Part shown: one piece after another, positions 10,069 through 22,572 of the stretch
How the letters are laid out: the number at the start of each line of letters is the position of its first letter
Position numbering within the stretch: position 1 is the stretch's first letter
From: Azadirachta indica
Lineage: Eukaryota > Streptophyta > Magnoliopsida > Sapindales > Meliaceae
NCBI GenBank assembly: GCA_022749755.1
Contig: CM040442.1
Coordinates: 16,652,457-16,716,456 of the forward strand
Length of the DNA: 64,000 nt
Direction of reading: 5' to 3'
Notes under the pieces: model-generated
The model's database searches: none
What the model was told of the DNA's origin: nothing
Seen by the model: the letters and a program-made list of their open reading frames with translations, nothing else
Position numbers and translations under genes: made by a program

Positions 10069-10511
10069 CCTGCAAGGTTTGAAAACCTTGCAAATAGGTC
10101 CACTCAGCTTTGCACTTAGGTCCTTTAGTGACTAGCGTTTTGCTCCGTACTTCTCTTACGTTTTGGTTCCCAAACGTATTCATTTTTGAGTCGAATTTAG
10201 TCCTTTTTAGTTAAATTTGCTTTGAATCGCCAATTCTCTCGTCATCTGCAAAAAAATATAACCATGTAAAAGAAATTAAATATTAGTTGTCACTATTTTA
10301 TTCTTATGTAATTTAATGATTATAGCCAATGAGTAGTTGGACATTATTTGTTTCTTTTTTGTTCTGATTATGTTTGTTGTTTATATATTGAAATTAAATG
10401 AAAAATAAACTATCCTCTTTTTCAGCCTTTTGTTGTTTATATATTGGAATTCAATAAAGAATAAACTATTCTCTCTTTCTGCCTTTTGATTGAATATTCT
10501 TGCTAAGACAT
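10069..10511 (-). repeat. LTR-like module, copy 2, second part
   Basis: Collinear with 4729-5120. Unlike copy 1 it carries a local tandem duplication of about 57 bp (tttgttgtttatatattg at about 10373 and again at about 10430). It ends at gacattaaa, just where the CACTA-related sequence begins. Confidence 0.65.
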
Positions 10512-10539
10512 TAAAAATCTGGTAGCCAAAGTTGAATAT

Positions 10540-11015
10540 TAAATAGTAATTAAACAAAAAAAAAGTTACCAACATAATCATTAAAAGATAACAAAAAGTT
10601 AAAACAAAATTATTAAAGGTAATAAATATAAATAAAATTATTATAATATTAATAATATGATACGAAATTAAAACTAAAATTATTGCGCTTTGTTAGATTT
10701 TGCCATGTCATCATTGCAATAGTTTTGCCAGCTCTAACTGTTGCTTGCTGCTGTATGTTGCTGAGATACTTTTTCTGCGATTGTAACTGGTTTGCTATTC
10801 TGCTTCTCCTCTGCTGATGTTTTGTTGGTTGCTGTCTCAAGTTACTGCTCTTGGATATCTTCAGCTAGTTCTCTAAGGATGCAATTGATATTCTGACTCA
10901 CAATTTTTTTTAGTAGCTGCTATGTACTTGGCTGCTATTGCTTCTGCTGTTTGTGGCTACTGCTGTGTTTTGGTTTTTGGTTTTGCTGTTGCTAGGAACT
11001 TTTTAGTGATTATAT
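10540..11015 (+). repeat. CACTA leader with internal repeat and CTG-rich tract
   Basis: 10540-10690 resembles 15090-15230 (aagttagaaaca-type A-rich words, aaaattattaaaggta, atataaataaaatt). It is followed by a CTG/TTG-rich tract (10690-11015), and similar tracts follow the second copy (15220-15720) and occur at 20240-20560. This looks like a duplicated leader or promoter segment placed before each gene of the element, although the third tract lies after the Ulp1 exons. Confidence 0.5.
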
Positions 11016-11022
11016 TTTCAGA

Positions 11023-14000
11023 ATGAATAAATCTTGGATGACTATGAATAGGAGATCACATGCATTTGTAGAAGGCGTAGATAATTTCTTAAAATTTGCA
11101 TTACGTCATTCAAGGAATCCTAATGCCATACATTGTCCATGCATAAAGTGTGGCAATTTCAAAGTACACACTATTATGGAGATAAAAGAACATTTATTTT
11201 TTAATGGTATTGATAAAAGTTATCGTACTTGAATTTGGCATGGAGAGTCATGTGATTATGGGGCAGATTTACCAAATATGGAGCAGTCATGTTTTGAATG
11301 TTATAATATGGAGCAGTCATGTTTTGAATGTTATGGCCATGATGATGGGATAGATAACACTAGAGAGATGGTGCGTATTGCACAAGATGATTGTACTAGT
11401 AATCCAGAAGTTTTTCAGAAGTTATTAGATGATGCTGAGAAGCCATTGTATTTTGGTTGTACAAAATATACAAAACTGTGTACTTTGGTAACGTTGTACA
11501 ACCTAAAAGCAAAATATGGATTTTCTGATCAATGTTTTTCTGACTTGTTGAAATTATTAGCTGACATATTACCAAGTAATAATGAGTTGCCTTTATCAAT
11601 GTATGAAGCAAAGAAGACACTTAATGCACTTGGCATGGAATATGAAAAGATACATGCTTGTCCCAATGATTGTATATTGTACAGAAAATAGTTTCAAGAT
11701 GTAACTATATGTCCTCAATATGGAGTGTCAAGATGGAAGCTTAACAAGAATTCACCCAAGCCAAAGAACGGTGTACCCGACAAGGTTTTATGGTATTTTC
11801 CACCGATCCCTTGATTTAGAAGAATGTTTCAAAGTGCAGAAACAGCAAAGAATTTGACATGGCATGCTAATGTGAGGGAAATTGATGGTATACTACGACA
11901 TCCTTCTGATTCCCCAACATAGCGGCTAGTTGATGACTCTTGGCCAAATTTCGCTATTGATCCAAGAAACCTTCGACTTGCACTTGCAGTTGATGGAATT
12001 AACCCACATAGTTCTCTTAGTAGTAGGTATAGTTGTTGGCCTATTGTGATGATAACTTATAATCTTCCTCCATGGTTATGTATGAAATGAAAATTTATGA
12101 TGCTAACTTTATTGATATCTGGGCCCAAACAACCTGGAAACAACATTGATGTTTATTTGCAGCCACTGATTAATGATCTAAAACAACTGTGGGAGAAAGG
12201 TATTTCAGCATATGATACATATCGTAAAGATCACTTCAAGTTAAGAGCAATATTACTATGGACAATAAATGATTTTCCAGCGTATGGCAATTTATCCGGG
12301 CATACAGTGAAAGGATATTATGCATGTCTGGTGTGCAGTGAAGAAATCGATTGTTATAGGTTAAAACACGGTAAAAAGATGTCTTATATGGGTCATAGAA
12401 GATTTTTGCCTCCACATCATTCGTATAGGAAGCAAAAGAAGGCTTTTAATGGTGAACAGGAATTGAGAAAAGCTCCAAAACCATTAACAAGTGACGAAAT
12501 ATTAAAAAAAATTGCAGGGGTACATTTTTCCCAAGGAAAACGCAAGCGTCATGTTACAAGTTCTAATGGTAGTACTGAAAGTTGTTGGAAGAAAAAGTCA
12601 ATCTTTTTTCAGTTAGAATATTAGAAATCTTTTCACATTCGACATATTTTAGATGTTATGCACATTGAGAAAAATGTCTGCGATAACATAATTGGTACAT
12701 TATTGAACATTCCAAGTAAAACCAAAAATGGACTTGCATCTCGATTAGATCTTAAAGAGATAGGGTTAAGGAATGAGTTGGCACTTACAGAGATAGTAAA
12801 GGGGATACTTTTACCTCCAGCATGTTACACAATGTCTATAGATGAAAAAAGAAGATTTTGTAAGGTGTTATTTAATGCAAAAGTTCCAGAAGGATACTCA
12901 TCAAATTTTAGAAATGTTGTTTCAATGAAAGATTGTAAGCTCTGTGGTCTAAAGTCTCACGACTGTCATACATTGATGCAACAATTATTGCCTGTGGCAA
13001 TCCGCTCTATGTTACCTAAGCATGTCAGGTTTGCAATTACTAGATTTTGATTCTTTTTTAATATGTTATGCAAAAAAGCAGTGGATGTGGAAAAAGTTGA
13101 TGAGATGCAAACTAGTATTGTGTTAACCTTATATATACTTGAAAAATATTTTCCTCCGTCATTTTTTGATATAGTGGTTCATTTAACAGTGCATCTTGTT
13201 AGAGAAGTTAAACTATGCGGACCAGTTTATCTGCGATGGATGTACCCATTTGAACGGTTCATGAAAGTTTTGAAAGGTTATGTGAGGAATCATAATTGTC
13301 CAGAAGGATGTATTGCAGAATGTTACATTGTAGAAGAAGCTATTGAGTTTTGCACAGAATACTTATCTAATGTGGATGCAATTAGAATCCCATCTGTCAA
13401 GCTTATGAAAGTGATTCTGTTGGTAGGCCACTATCAGGAGGTAAGGTAGAGACTATTGATCGTATTCAATAGGAGCAAGCTCATCAATATGTATTAGAAA
13501 ACACAAATGAAGTTCAACCGTATATTAAGTAAGTTGTAAAATTTCATTCATTTGTATTTGAAAATTAATTTCTAGGTCTAAAGCCATATATATAACATTA
13601 CTTTTTATTTTATATGTTAGGGAACACATGGAGCTATTAAGGCTAGAGCATCGAAAAAAATCTAAAGGAAAGAAGTGGTTACAAGATGAGCATAACCACA
13701 CGTTTATTTATTGGTTGCGTGACAAAGTAAGTGCTAACTAACATTTAGTATTAATATTAAGGCACTGAAATAAATCATCTACACAAAATTAACCATTTTT
13801 TATTATGCTTATATGTGTGCAGATAGCTCATGAGTTAAGTCATCCAAATAATAATATATCGGAGAACTTACGATGGATAGCACATGGACCATGATTTGAA
13901 GTTATAAAATATCAAGGTTATGATGTCAATAAATATCGTTACGATATAAAAGGAAGAGATGCTCAGCGTGTACATCAAAACAGTGAAGTAAGTATAATTG

Positions 14001-14475
14001 CGAATACCATGCAAATTGCAAGCTCTAAAGATAAAAATCCAACTATTTCAAATATGTCCTTTTATGGAGTTATTCAAGAAATTTGGGATTTAAAGTATAA
14101 CAAGTTTAAAATTTCAATATTTAAGTGCGATTAGGTGGACAGTGGTAATAGGATCAAAGTAGATGAGTTAGGCTTTGTGTTAGTTGACCTTAATAAGATT
14201 GGGCATAAATCTAACTAATTTATTTTGGCATCACAAGCAAAGCAAATATTTTATATACAAGATCCAGTTGATGCGAGATGGTCAATTGTACAAGTACCCC
14301 TTTAGAAGATTATGACTATGACAATGATGAGTTAGGTGACACTATCATAGAGCATCAATGTTTAACTCCTTCATTACCAGATTTAGAATTAATTGATTCA
14401 TTCAGTGAGAATGATGCAACCTATGCTCGTGCAGATTGTGAGGGTACTTGGATTGAAAATATTATGAGTAAATAG
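11023..14475 (+). pseudogene. CACTA TNP2-type transposase (TnpD-like)
   Basis: Starts MNKSWMTMNRRS...FLKFA, a transposase-associated N-terminal domain with Cys/His spacing (CPCIKCGNF). It continues through the TNP2 domain (NDCILYRK, CPQYGVSRWK, LALAVDGINPHSS, SGPKQPGNNIDVYLQPLI, DVMHIEKNVCDNIIGTLL). DUF4218 follows at about 13000-13450 (HVRFAITRF, RWMYPFERFMKVLKGYVRN) and DUF4216 at 13820-14300 (GYDVNKYRYD, VDELGFVLVDL). At least seven in-frame stops are visible, several at expected Trp codons. Ten codons (MEQSCFECYN) are tandemly duplicated at 11278-11337. The protein would bind and cut the element ends, but this copy cannot make it. Confidence 0.9.
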
Positions 14476-14489
14476 GCATGTTCTTATAT

Positions 14490-16227
14490 TTCTTTTATTC
14501 ATTTTGTTTTTAAGCATTTTTTTATTAAGACATCATAAATTTCATTCATTTATATTTATTTTACTTTGAAGTGTTGAGTAAATTATATATTTTAAATAGC
14601 ATGGCTGACTTTTATTTTTTAAAAATTATTTGCAGTATCATGGCTTTTTTCCATGGAGCCAACCAAGATGATATAGAAAAGTTCTTCAAAAGAGGAATTA
14701 GTTTTAGATTATTATGGATACACTTCACTATTGTTGGGCTGTGCTATAGTCAGATATTGATCTTCTAATAGAGCTTGAATCTTGTTGGAGCGGTTGCTTT
14801 CTATATATTTGTTAGCTTCATGATGTTCTGGTGCTCTTTTGCTGCTGCTTTGTTTTGACTAAAATTATTAGTTAATACATTTTTTTTAAATAAATCTCTA
14901 AGCAACAGATTAAAGTGATGAAATAAAACAATGAGTAAGAAATTTAAAAGCCTTGATGTTAAATACAAGTTCATAAGGTACAAACACCAAAATAAAAAAA
15001 ATTGACAAGATACTCACAACAATTAAATTAATCATGAAAATAAAAAAAATCTAAATTACACATTGAAAACCGAGATCTAAATTTGAATATAAATAATAAT
15101 TAAATAAAAAAGTTAGAAACATAATTATTATAAATTATTGAAAGATAATAAAAAGTTAGAAACAAAATTATTAAAGGTAGTTAATATAAATAAAATTTTA
15201 TAAGATTAATATAAATAAAGGCTTTTACTGTTGCTGGAATCAATCTTTCTCCTCTACTGCTTGTTGTTTTTGCCCTGTTATTGATATGCTGCTCCATTGC
15301 TTTCCGTTTTTGGTTTCCTGTTGATGAATTCAATCTCAAGTGCCATTCCTGCTACTAGTACTGGCATTTTATTCTTCCCTTCTCCTGCTGGTTGCTGATA
15401 TTGATGCTATTGCTAGTGGTTTCCGTATTTTTTTTTCTTTTAATTTGTGGCTGTTGCATCTTTCAATACTGCTCTTACAATTGTTTTATAACTTCCTCTA
15501 GCTTCTTTATTATTTAATAATATACTATTTTGATTTTTTTAAAAAAATATATATTTCTGTAGATTTTTCAGCTTCTTTCTATGCTGCTACCTTTCTTCTA
15601 TGCTTTTACTACTCTCTTTGATGCTTACAATTGTGCTCACCAGCAAAAAGTACTACTATACAGCTTACTGCTTGCTATTCAATCCTTTTCTTGTTTTAAT
15701 TTTATTTTTTCTGCCTTTAGCTTAACCAATTGGAGGATTTAGATTCTTAGAAAACTCATAATCCAGAATATTGAGAACATTGAGATTTCGCCAAGAATTA
15801 CGTAGAAAGAGGAAAAGAGCACATAAACTTCTCATCACTAGTCTCTAGAACTACGGTAGCAACTTGGTCCTCTATGTAAGTTTTGAAATTGTTTCTGCAG
15901 ATTTTTCAGCTTTTTATAGTAAATATTGATGTATGTTACCGGCTCTAGATGCTACTATTTTTTAAATTTAACGTTGTTTGTAATTACTTTTGCAACCTTG
16001 CTGCTAAGTTTCTTGCTGGTCATGAATGAAGAAAACAACAATTTGCTTTATTTTTATTCATAAATTATAAAGTAAACCTCTTGCTTTATTTTTTAGATTC
16101 TTAAAAACTCATAATGCAGTGGTGAGAACACTACAAATATGTCAATTCTTAATTATCATTTTTTTCTTATTATTTTTTTATAATAATTAATTTATTTTAA
16201 ATTTTTATTTCATGTTGTTGTTTGTAG
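14490..16227. other. CACTA inter-gene region
   Basis: AT-rich sequence between the two element genes. It includes a copy of the A-rich leader repeat (15090-15230) and a CTG/TTG-rich tract (15220-15720). No coding frame is evident. It probably holds the promoter and 5' exons or introns of the second gene. Confidence 0.45.
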
Positions 16228-17990
16228 ATGGCATTTGATATTGATAAAGCTTACAAGAAAAAGGTTTTATCTAGAGCAGCAGAAAGATGGAAAGCTTTTA
16301 AAAATCGTCTTACATTGAAATATATATTGCCACACAAAAATGACCCTGTTAGTTTGAAAAGACCATCGACACACTACAAATTTATTGAACAATCACATTG
16401 ACAATCATTTGTAAAGAGTAGATTGGCAGAAGATTTTCTTGTAAGTTAATTTAAATTTTTTATATTTAATTTAATTTAATTTTAACTTAAAATTCTTAGT
16501 ATATTGTTGTAATGATATATGTAGAATCATAGAAAAGTTCAACAAGAGAGGCAGAGACAAAACAAGTATAGATATCGACTTTCACGTCTTGGATATGCAA
16601 ATAAGGAAGATGAATTGGTTAGTGTTTAAATTATTGATCAATTTATTTAATGTAAAGTATTTTACAAATTGGGATTTGAATGTTTACAGATACGTGAACT
16701 TGGAACAGATGAACAAATTGACCGTTCCGTTATTTGGATGCTTGTTCATTAAAATTAGAAAGGAGAATATGATAACGAGAATGTCAAATTATGTGCAGAA
16801 AGAATTCTAAGTTTGTGATTAATGTTGCACTTATTTATGTATAATTTATATTAATAATTAAATAAAAAATATTTAATTTTCATTAAAAGTTTTTATTTAT
16901 ATTGGCTTTCATCTTAATTCTTTTAAAAAAAAAACTATTTGTCTATACTTTTGATAGGAAAAAATTACGGAACAAGTTAAATTGAAGAATGTTTGCATTG
17001 ATGGCAACAATGACATTCTTACAATGGCATTACAAATTCCTGAGCATTTAAGAAGTGCTAGAGGAGTAGGTCATTTCATTACTCCATCTAGTTATTTTCA
17101 CATGCCTAAACGTAATCATTATTTTGAGGAGCAACAAAAAATGATGCAAGAGTAACAGCATTTGTTGATTGAACAAAATAAGAGGATGTTGGAGGAAAAT
17201 CAACAAATGCAAGAAAAGTTAAAGTCATTACAAAGTGAATTAGAAGCATTAAAAACAAGTAACCCAAAAGCCACGAGTTCTAATCAAGCCAATTGTGATA
17301 TAACCGTCAAGGTGACTAGTCACGAGACAAACACGAAAGTATAATATCAAGCTAATGGTGATATAACTATAAAGGTAATAAATTTTTACTTATTCACTAT
17401 ATATATGTATATATATATATAAAATATTTGTATCTTGTTGTATAACATCTTTTTAATGAAATGAATGTGACATTTGAAAGGGAAAATTATGCAAGCTTGC
17501 TATTGGCAACAGAGAGAATATAGTGGCTCATGGTACAATTATGCCAACAAATGATCCAAAAGCCACTATACGCGGAATTCCATTAAATGAAAATATACGC
17601 GTATCTATTCATATGACAATAATTCCATCAACCTCTTTACCAGTTCCTATTCTTGGTGAATTTGAAACCGTAGAAGATGATATTGGATCATTTGTCGCAT
17701 GGCCTAGAGATCTTATTAGACCATTAACTAATAAGGTAATTTACTTTTTAATTTGTAATTTTCTTTCAATTATTTATTTATAATAGTTTTTTTTTCTTAA
17801 TATTTTGCTTCATCAACTTAGGAACCAAGCAAACAACTCAATAATTTAAGCTTAAAATCAGTGGAGCCAATTATAAACTCTAAAGTTCAATGTTCAACTC
17901 AAGCATATTGTTCTATGAAATCTATTGGCGTATATGCCAATAAAGTATGCTTCCAGGTGACACCATTGAAGTAAGTATAGAAAAAAATAT
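16228..17990 (+). pseudogene. Transposase_24 (Ptta/En/Spm) protein of the CACTA element
   Basis: Exons separated by AT-rich introns encode MAFDIDKAYKKKVLSRAAER, then a helical segment (NKYRYRLSRLGYANKED, RELGTDEQIDRSVIWM). These are followed by a long coiled coil (HLLIEQNKRMLEENQQMQEK, 17160-17230) and a domain with VAHGTIMPTN...LPVPILGEFETVEDDIGSFVAWPRDLI. This is the plant Transposase_24 architecture that accompanies TNP2 in CACTA elements and resembles TnpA-like end-binding proteins. Stops occur at 16399 (expected Trp) and 17153. It probably forms one gene with the Ulp1 exons downstream. Confidence 0.8.
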
Positions 17991-18195
17991 TTTTGGGCAA
18001 GAATTTGTTGAGAATGTTACTCAAGGTATAATCCAAGAGTTTTTAAGCATGAACCTCATATCAGTCACTTGGATAGTAGTCTATATAAGATAATTTAATA
18101 TTTTCCTGATGAATATGTATCATTTTAACTTATTTATTGAGGATTAAAGGTATAGATTTATTGTTTTAATAACAAAAACTTTTACTTTATTATTA

Positions 18196-20049
18196 GGCAC
18201 TTATACAATTACATCAAAGAGAGAAATTTGGTTGATATGATTGGATTTGTGAATCCACATGAAATTGCTTCAATCGGCAGAAAAATAGAAGCTGATAGAG
18301 TACGTTCAATCGCGGAAAAAATAAGACATGCAAAAATGAATCAGATATTCTTTGCTCCATATTGTCATGAGTATGTATTTTCATTATGTTATATGATTAT
18401 ATATTTAATTATTAATTGTTGAGTATAATTTATTTCAACTAATGCATTTATTATATATATATATATTTTACCATCAATATAGATTTCACTGGATGTTGGT
18501 CATTATTAATCCATATAATGACATCACATATTTTTTGGACTCACTTCAAAATGAAATTGTCTCTGATATCAAGCAAGTTGTTAATAAGTAAGTATAATTT
18601 TTAATACATTTATTTGCATTAAGATATAATTTTTCTGTTCATTTGACATAATTTATATATGATATTCATTTTCCTTTTCCTATCATTTCTTTGTTTTTTC
18701 CTTTTGAAAAAAAGAGCCATGAAGATGTTCAATGTTCGATCACAAAGAATTGGAAGAAAGACACCGATTTGGAAGAAAATCAATGTAGGTATATAAAAAT
18801 TATATTGTAGACTATTTTTTTGAAATTTTTTTTTTTGATTCATAAGTGACAGAGATAATCAATCTTTAAATTATGGTAGCCAATTCTAATACTAGAACAA
18901 ATAATTTGTCAATACATCAAAACTTAATTTAATAAATATTTTTAAGAAAAGCTTAATAATGATTTAGCTTTTTTTTTTTTTTATTTCTAGGGGAGGGGGA
19001 GGGGTTGGGGTAGGATATTTTTTTATGGGCCAATAACCTACTACTATACTTACCAACATTTTCTAATGTCTGTATGAGTAAAGTGGGATATAAAAAATTA
19101 ACCATCAACTATTTTCAATCCTTTTTCTTTCTTTACATAGATACCATCATTCTTTTGATTTTCTCTAATATTTTATTTACTTTCTTAGGGCATATATGTT
19201 TGACAACATTGGAAATATACATTAATAACATAAATATCAGTTGGTAAACAATGGTCTATCATTGGTTATTGTAAATGTCTCAAAAAAAAAATATTATTGA
19301 CTATTGATTAATTTAAATTAGCATGAAATATTAAATGAATGGAATTGAAAACTAGGAATTCTTTAAAACTAGAGTTAGGTCCAAAATTAAAGTAACCCAT
19401 CAATTATTCAAATCATCTTTAAGAATAATCCAATGAATGATATAATTATAATTGGTATATACTTTGAATCTTTTCGTTTCATATATCAGTCAAATTAGTA
19501 CTTACACATTATAAAAAAAAAAAACAATATGTGATACATATATACTGTCACAATATATGTATATATATTTGGTTATTGATCTGTTAGTATAACTTTTACT
19601 AACTAATATGCTAATATGCTATATATATACATAACATCTTCATATGACTTTCCGAAGGAAAATAATTTAGATTTTTATTATTTAAACAATTTTTTTTTCG
19701 TTGTTTTATGTTAATTAAAATATACTCAATTTTATTATTTTTTTTTTAATTTTTGGTAGTGTCCTAAACAACCCACAAATTTAGAGTGTGGGTATTATGT
19801 AATGAAGTATATGAAAGATATTATTGAAAATCCAAATATTTCCATCCAACAAAAGGTTAGAATTATAACTTTGCAATTATTTTATTTATTTTATTAATTT
19901 TTTATAATATGCATGACTTCTAATGTTATTTTATTTAATTTCATTATGTGTAATATTTTATGCAGTTTGAAAAAAAATGCTCATACAAATAAGAAGAGAT
20001 AGATGAGATGAGAAAAGATTGGGCTGAATTTGTTCTGTCAATTTTGTAA
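18196..20049 (+). pseudogene. Ulp1/SENP-like (C48) cysteine protease domain of the CACTA element
   Basis: Four or five exons encode HLYNYIKERNLVDMIGFVNP, FHWMLVIINPYNDITYFLDS, LQNEIVSDIKQ, CPKQPTNLECGYYVMKYMKD and EEIDEMRKDWAEFVLSIL. The putative catalytic triad is preserved: His at 18487-18489, Asp at 18538-18540, Cys at 19787-19789. This is the SUMO-protease fold often carried by plant CACTA and MULE elements, and its role there is unclear. A TAA lies in the last exon near 19991, after the catalytic core. Introns are long and AT-rich. The protease part is better preserved than the transposase. Confidence 0.85.
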
Positions 20050-20711
20050 TTGAAATAATTGTATCTTTTTATTCTTTTGTTTTAGTTATATTTTGCATGT
20101 TTTACCCAAAGAATTTCGATGGATATATTTAGTTATAGGTCTATTGATCTACTTTTTATTCAATTTAATTATTAAGTCATAAATTAATTGATAAGTGCAT
20201 TGACTTAAAACTATGGCAAAGATTACGAAAGACAAGGTTGCTACTTGTTAATTACCAAACTTCCTACTGCTTGATTGCTTGTTGCCGATTCTGCTTCATG
20301 TTATTAGCTATACATTTTTTATTTTTCTGCTATTTTCTTCTCCTAATGTTACTTTGTTGTAGCTATTTCTGCTATATTTTATTGTTGTTTCACTAACTAT
20401 TGACAAAGTTGTAAATATAATTGTTGTTGGGAGATACTTGTTTAATTCTTTTATGACTGGTATTTTTAGTCTTATAATAATTAGTGGATAAAACAGTTAT
20501 GTATGTGATATCTAACTTCAGCTTGCTGTTGTTTCTGGTTCATGATCTACTGCTGTTGCGCTACTGTTTATATTTACAAATTGTAATGATACGGACTCTT
20601 TTAATTTAGACTTTTTTTTAATCAATATTTAATATATTTTTAAACAATTAATAAGATCGATACACATATGTATGAATTAATGAGTGATATTATTGTCCTC
20701 TACATATATTT

Positions 20712-20742
<31 letters not shown>

Positions 20743-20779
20743 GTATATGTATATTTTTTGATAAATTAATTTTTATTTA

Positions 20780-21159
20780 ATCGAATTTTGTTAATAACCA
20801 TTTTTATTGTTATTTTTAAGAATTATAATTTTAAAAATTTTAATAACTGTTAAAAACTGTCTTTTTATATATCTAAATATTATTAAAAATAAATTTCTTA
20901 TAAAATTTTAACAACTGTTAAATATCATCCTCTTATAAATTTAAATACTGTTATAAAGGGTTTTCTTATAAATTCGAATACTATTTAAAACTATTTTCTT
21001 ATAAATTTAAAAACTAATAAAAACAATCTTCTTATCATAACAAAAGAGAACAGTTTTTGATATTTTAAGACACGTCAAAAGAAAACGGTTTGTAATACGT
21101 TCTAAAAGAGTTTTTAAAACGTTTTATAGCAGCTTTAAATGTATAATAATCTAATAGTG
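20780..21159 (+). repeat. CACTA subterminal repeats and 3' terminus
   Basis: Short repeated words (ttataaatttaaata, taactgttaaa, cttataaa, aaaagaaaacggtt) recur in varied form from about 20820 to 21110 and end at TAGTG. Such subterminal arrays are the usual binding sites of CACTA element proteins. Confidence 0.65.
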
Positions 21160-21162
21160 AAT

Positions 21163-21297
21163 ATAAGGTTAATGGTTTATCCGATTTAGAACTATTTCCT
21201 AATCAGAGAAGAACTTCTTAAGCCATACTATTTCCGTAGCTACTTCACAAGTTACCATATATTCAGCTTCCATGTTTGAATTAGCAATCAAGGGGGC
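21163..21297 (-). pseudogene. Ty1/copia RNase H fragment
   Basis: Minus-strand reading gives IANSNMEAEYMVTCEVATEIVW followed by LKKFFSD, the C-terminal RNase H signature of copia polyproteins. Only ~130 bp remain, between the CACTA end and the LTR-like sequence starting at 21303. A short relic with no element assigned. Confidence 0.7.
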
Positions 21298-21302
21298 TAA
21301 TG

Positions 21303-21655
21303 TCTAAACAAGAAAATTTAGCTTGTTTTGACTAAGTAATGTATAAGAAGGGCACAAGTAGACCTAAACACTCTTTAGGGCTTAAATTATGGGTTGTGGT
21401 GTGAAAAATAAAAGTAGGCCCAAGTCTTGTTTAAATCAACACAGTAACCTTAGTCTAGCCCACTTAGGGAGAACTTAGGTCTAAAGTATTCATTATGTGA
21501 CTAGGCTTATGTATAAAGAAAACAAAATCCCAAAACTTAGGATCTATTTTGCCTAAAGACTTTATTTTAATTAATTTAAGATTAATTAGAATATGTATTT
21601 TATTTAAAATCTAAGTCTTTAAACATCATTTTAGCATATAATTAAATTATATGAA
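21303..21655 (+). repeat. LTR-like sequence split by the Tat element, left part
   Basis: This starts TGTCTAAACAAG just after a purine run (AAGGGGGC). It may continue at 34966-35340, which has a TATATAAA box near 35072 and a typical LTR leader composition. If so, the Tat element inserted into an older LTR. No second copy exists in the window to confirm it. Confidence 0.35.
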
Positions 21656-22572
21656 TGTTAAGGATGAAATTTTTAAGTACCAACATGGCACACATAAAGT
21701 GCCATGACGGATGCCACTATTGCAAAAAGCAAGGATATAGCCAAGATCCACATGCAATGGCCACGTCAATATTGGTGATCATCGTGTTAGTAGAAAATAT
21801 CCATTGTGCAAGAAATCATATTTCATATTAGGACCCAAGCCTGAATCCACGTAGTTATGTGGATCCAATGATGCTATGAATATGCTCAGGGATTTCTAAG
21901 GACTTAGACGTGGGACTTATGACTAGAAATGCCATAATCAAAGGCTAGTGAAGTAAGATGCTATAGGAGATTATGAAGCAAGCTGATAACAGGGTGACAC
22001 CTATTAAAGATCATCATGATCACCAATGGCAAGGTCACACATGGATCAATGGGAGGTGGAAAACACAGTTCCAAGGCAAGTGAGGTAAGCGGGTGAAAAA
22101 ATATGTATAAGTTGGCACTTGTATATCCTCGTGGTTGGTATAGTGGTCACGTGGAGGGGAAATTGCCTTTACCTTCACCTATATAAACCCTAAAATTCTT
22201 CAAGCAATGGGATTTGGATCCTTCACTCTTATTCTTTTTCTAAAGAACGCACAAATATCATCACCATTAATCTTCTATTATTATTTCTGCAATGCATGCC
22301 AGTTTAACTTGATCATCAAAGGGGATTCATCAATAACACCATCGATGCCCATTGACTTGTTTTTATCTTACAGGTTGATATCAAGGTGGAATCTAGTATT
22401 GCTGATAGCAGTACTAGAGATTCAGATTGCTTCACCAGACTATCATTTTCTACCGTTGTCTTGTCATCGTTCCCATCAAGGACATGCCTTCACTACAAAT
22501 ACAAATTGTGTTTATTGACTAAAGAACATCCCACTTGGCATATATGTGGCATTGGGATGAATTTTAGTGCTA
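21656..22572 (+). repeat. 5' LTR of the Tat element
   Basis: Aligns throughout with 34041-34960: tttttaagt, gccaagat, agtgaagtaagatgctat, gtataagttggc, ttctaaagaac and cactacaaatacaaat occur in order. A promoter-like ctatataaaccc lies near 22182. The two LTRs differ at many positions, consistent with an old insertion. The 3' boundary is approximate. Confidence 0.85.

Larger units (their letters stand above)
10515..21159 (+). mobile_element. Decayed CACTA (En/Spm) transposon
   Basis: The element carries, in order, a TNP2-type transposase (11023-14475), a Transposase_24 gene (from 16228) and a Ulp1 protease domain (to 20049). It ends with subterminal repeats and the terminal sequence TAGTG at 21155-21159. 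The reverse complement of that end starts CACTATTAGATTATTATAC. I find no matching CACTA end on the left. Similarity to the neighbouring LTR family stops at about 10511, so the left end is either truncated there or diverged. All coding parts have stops, so the element is not autonomous. Confidence 0.8.

Noticed and set aside
9608..10183. 191-residue minus-strand frame and overlapping frames on both strands
   Set aside because: Same composition artefact in the second GC-rich block. The rest of the frame reads LTR sequence with no protein family match.
10285..10310. CACTATTTTATTCTTATG as possible left end of the CACTA element
   Set aside because: The same sequence is part of the LTR-like module and recurs at about 4923 with the same context, so it belongs to that repeat. 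The match to the right terminus is only partial.
20700..20760. TA/ATAC microsatellite (also near 17400, 38993, 44505 and 53245)
   Set aside because: Ordinary AT-rich simple repeats, with no sign of function.
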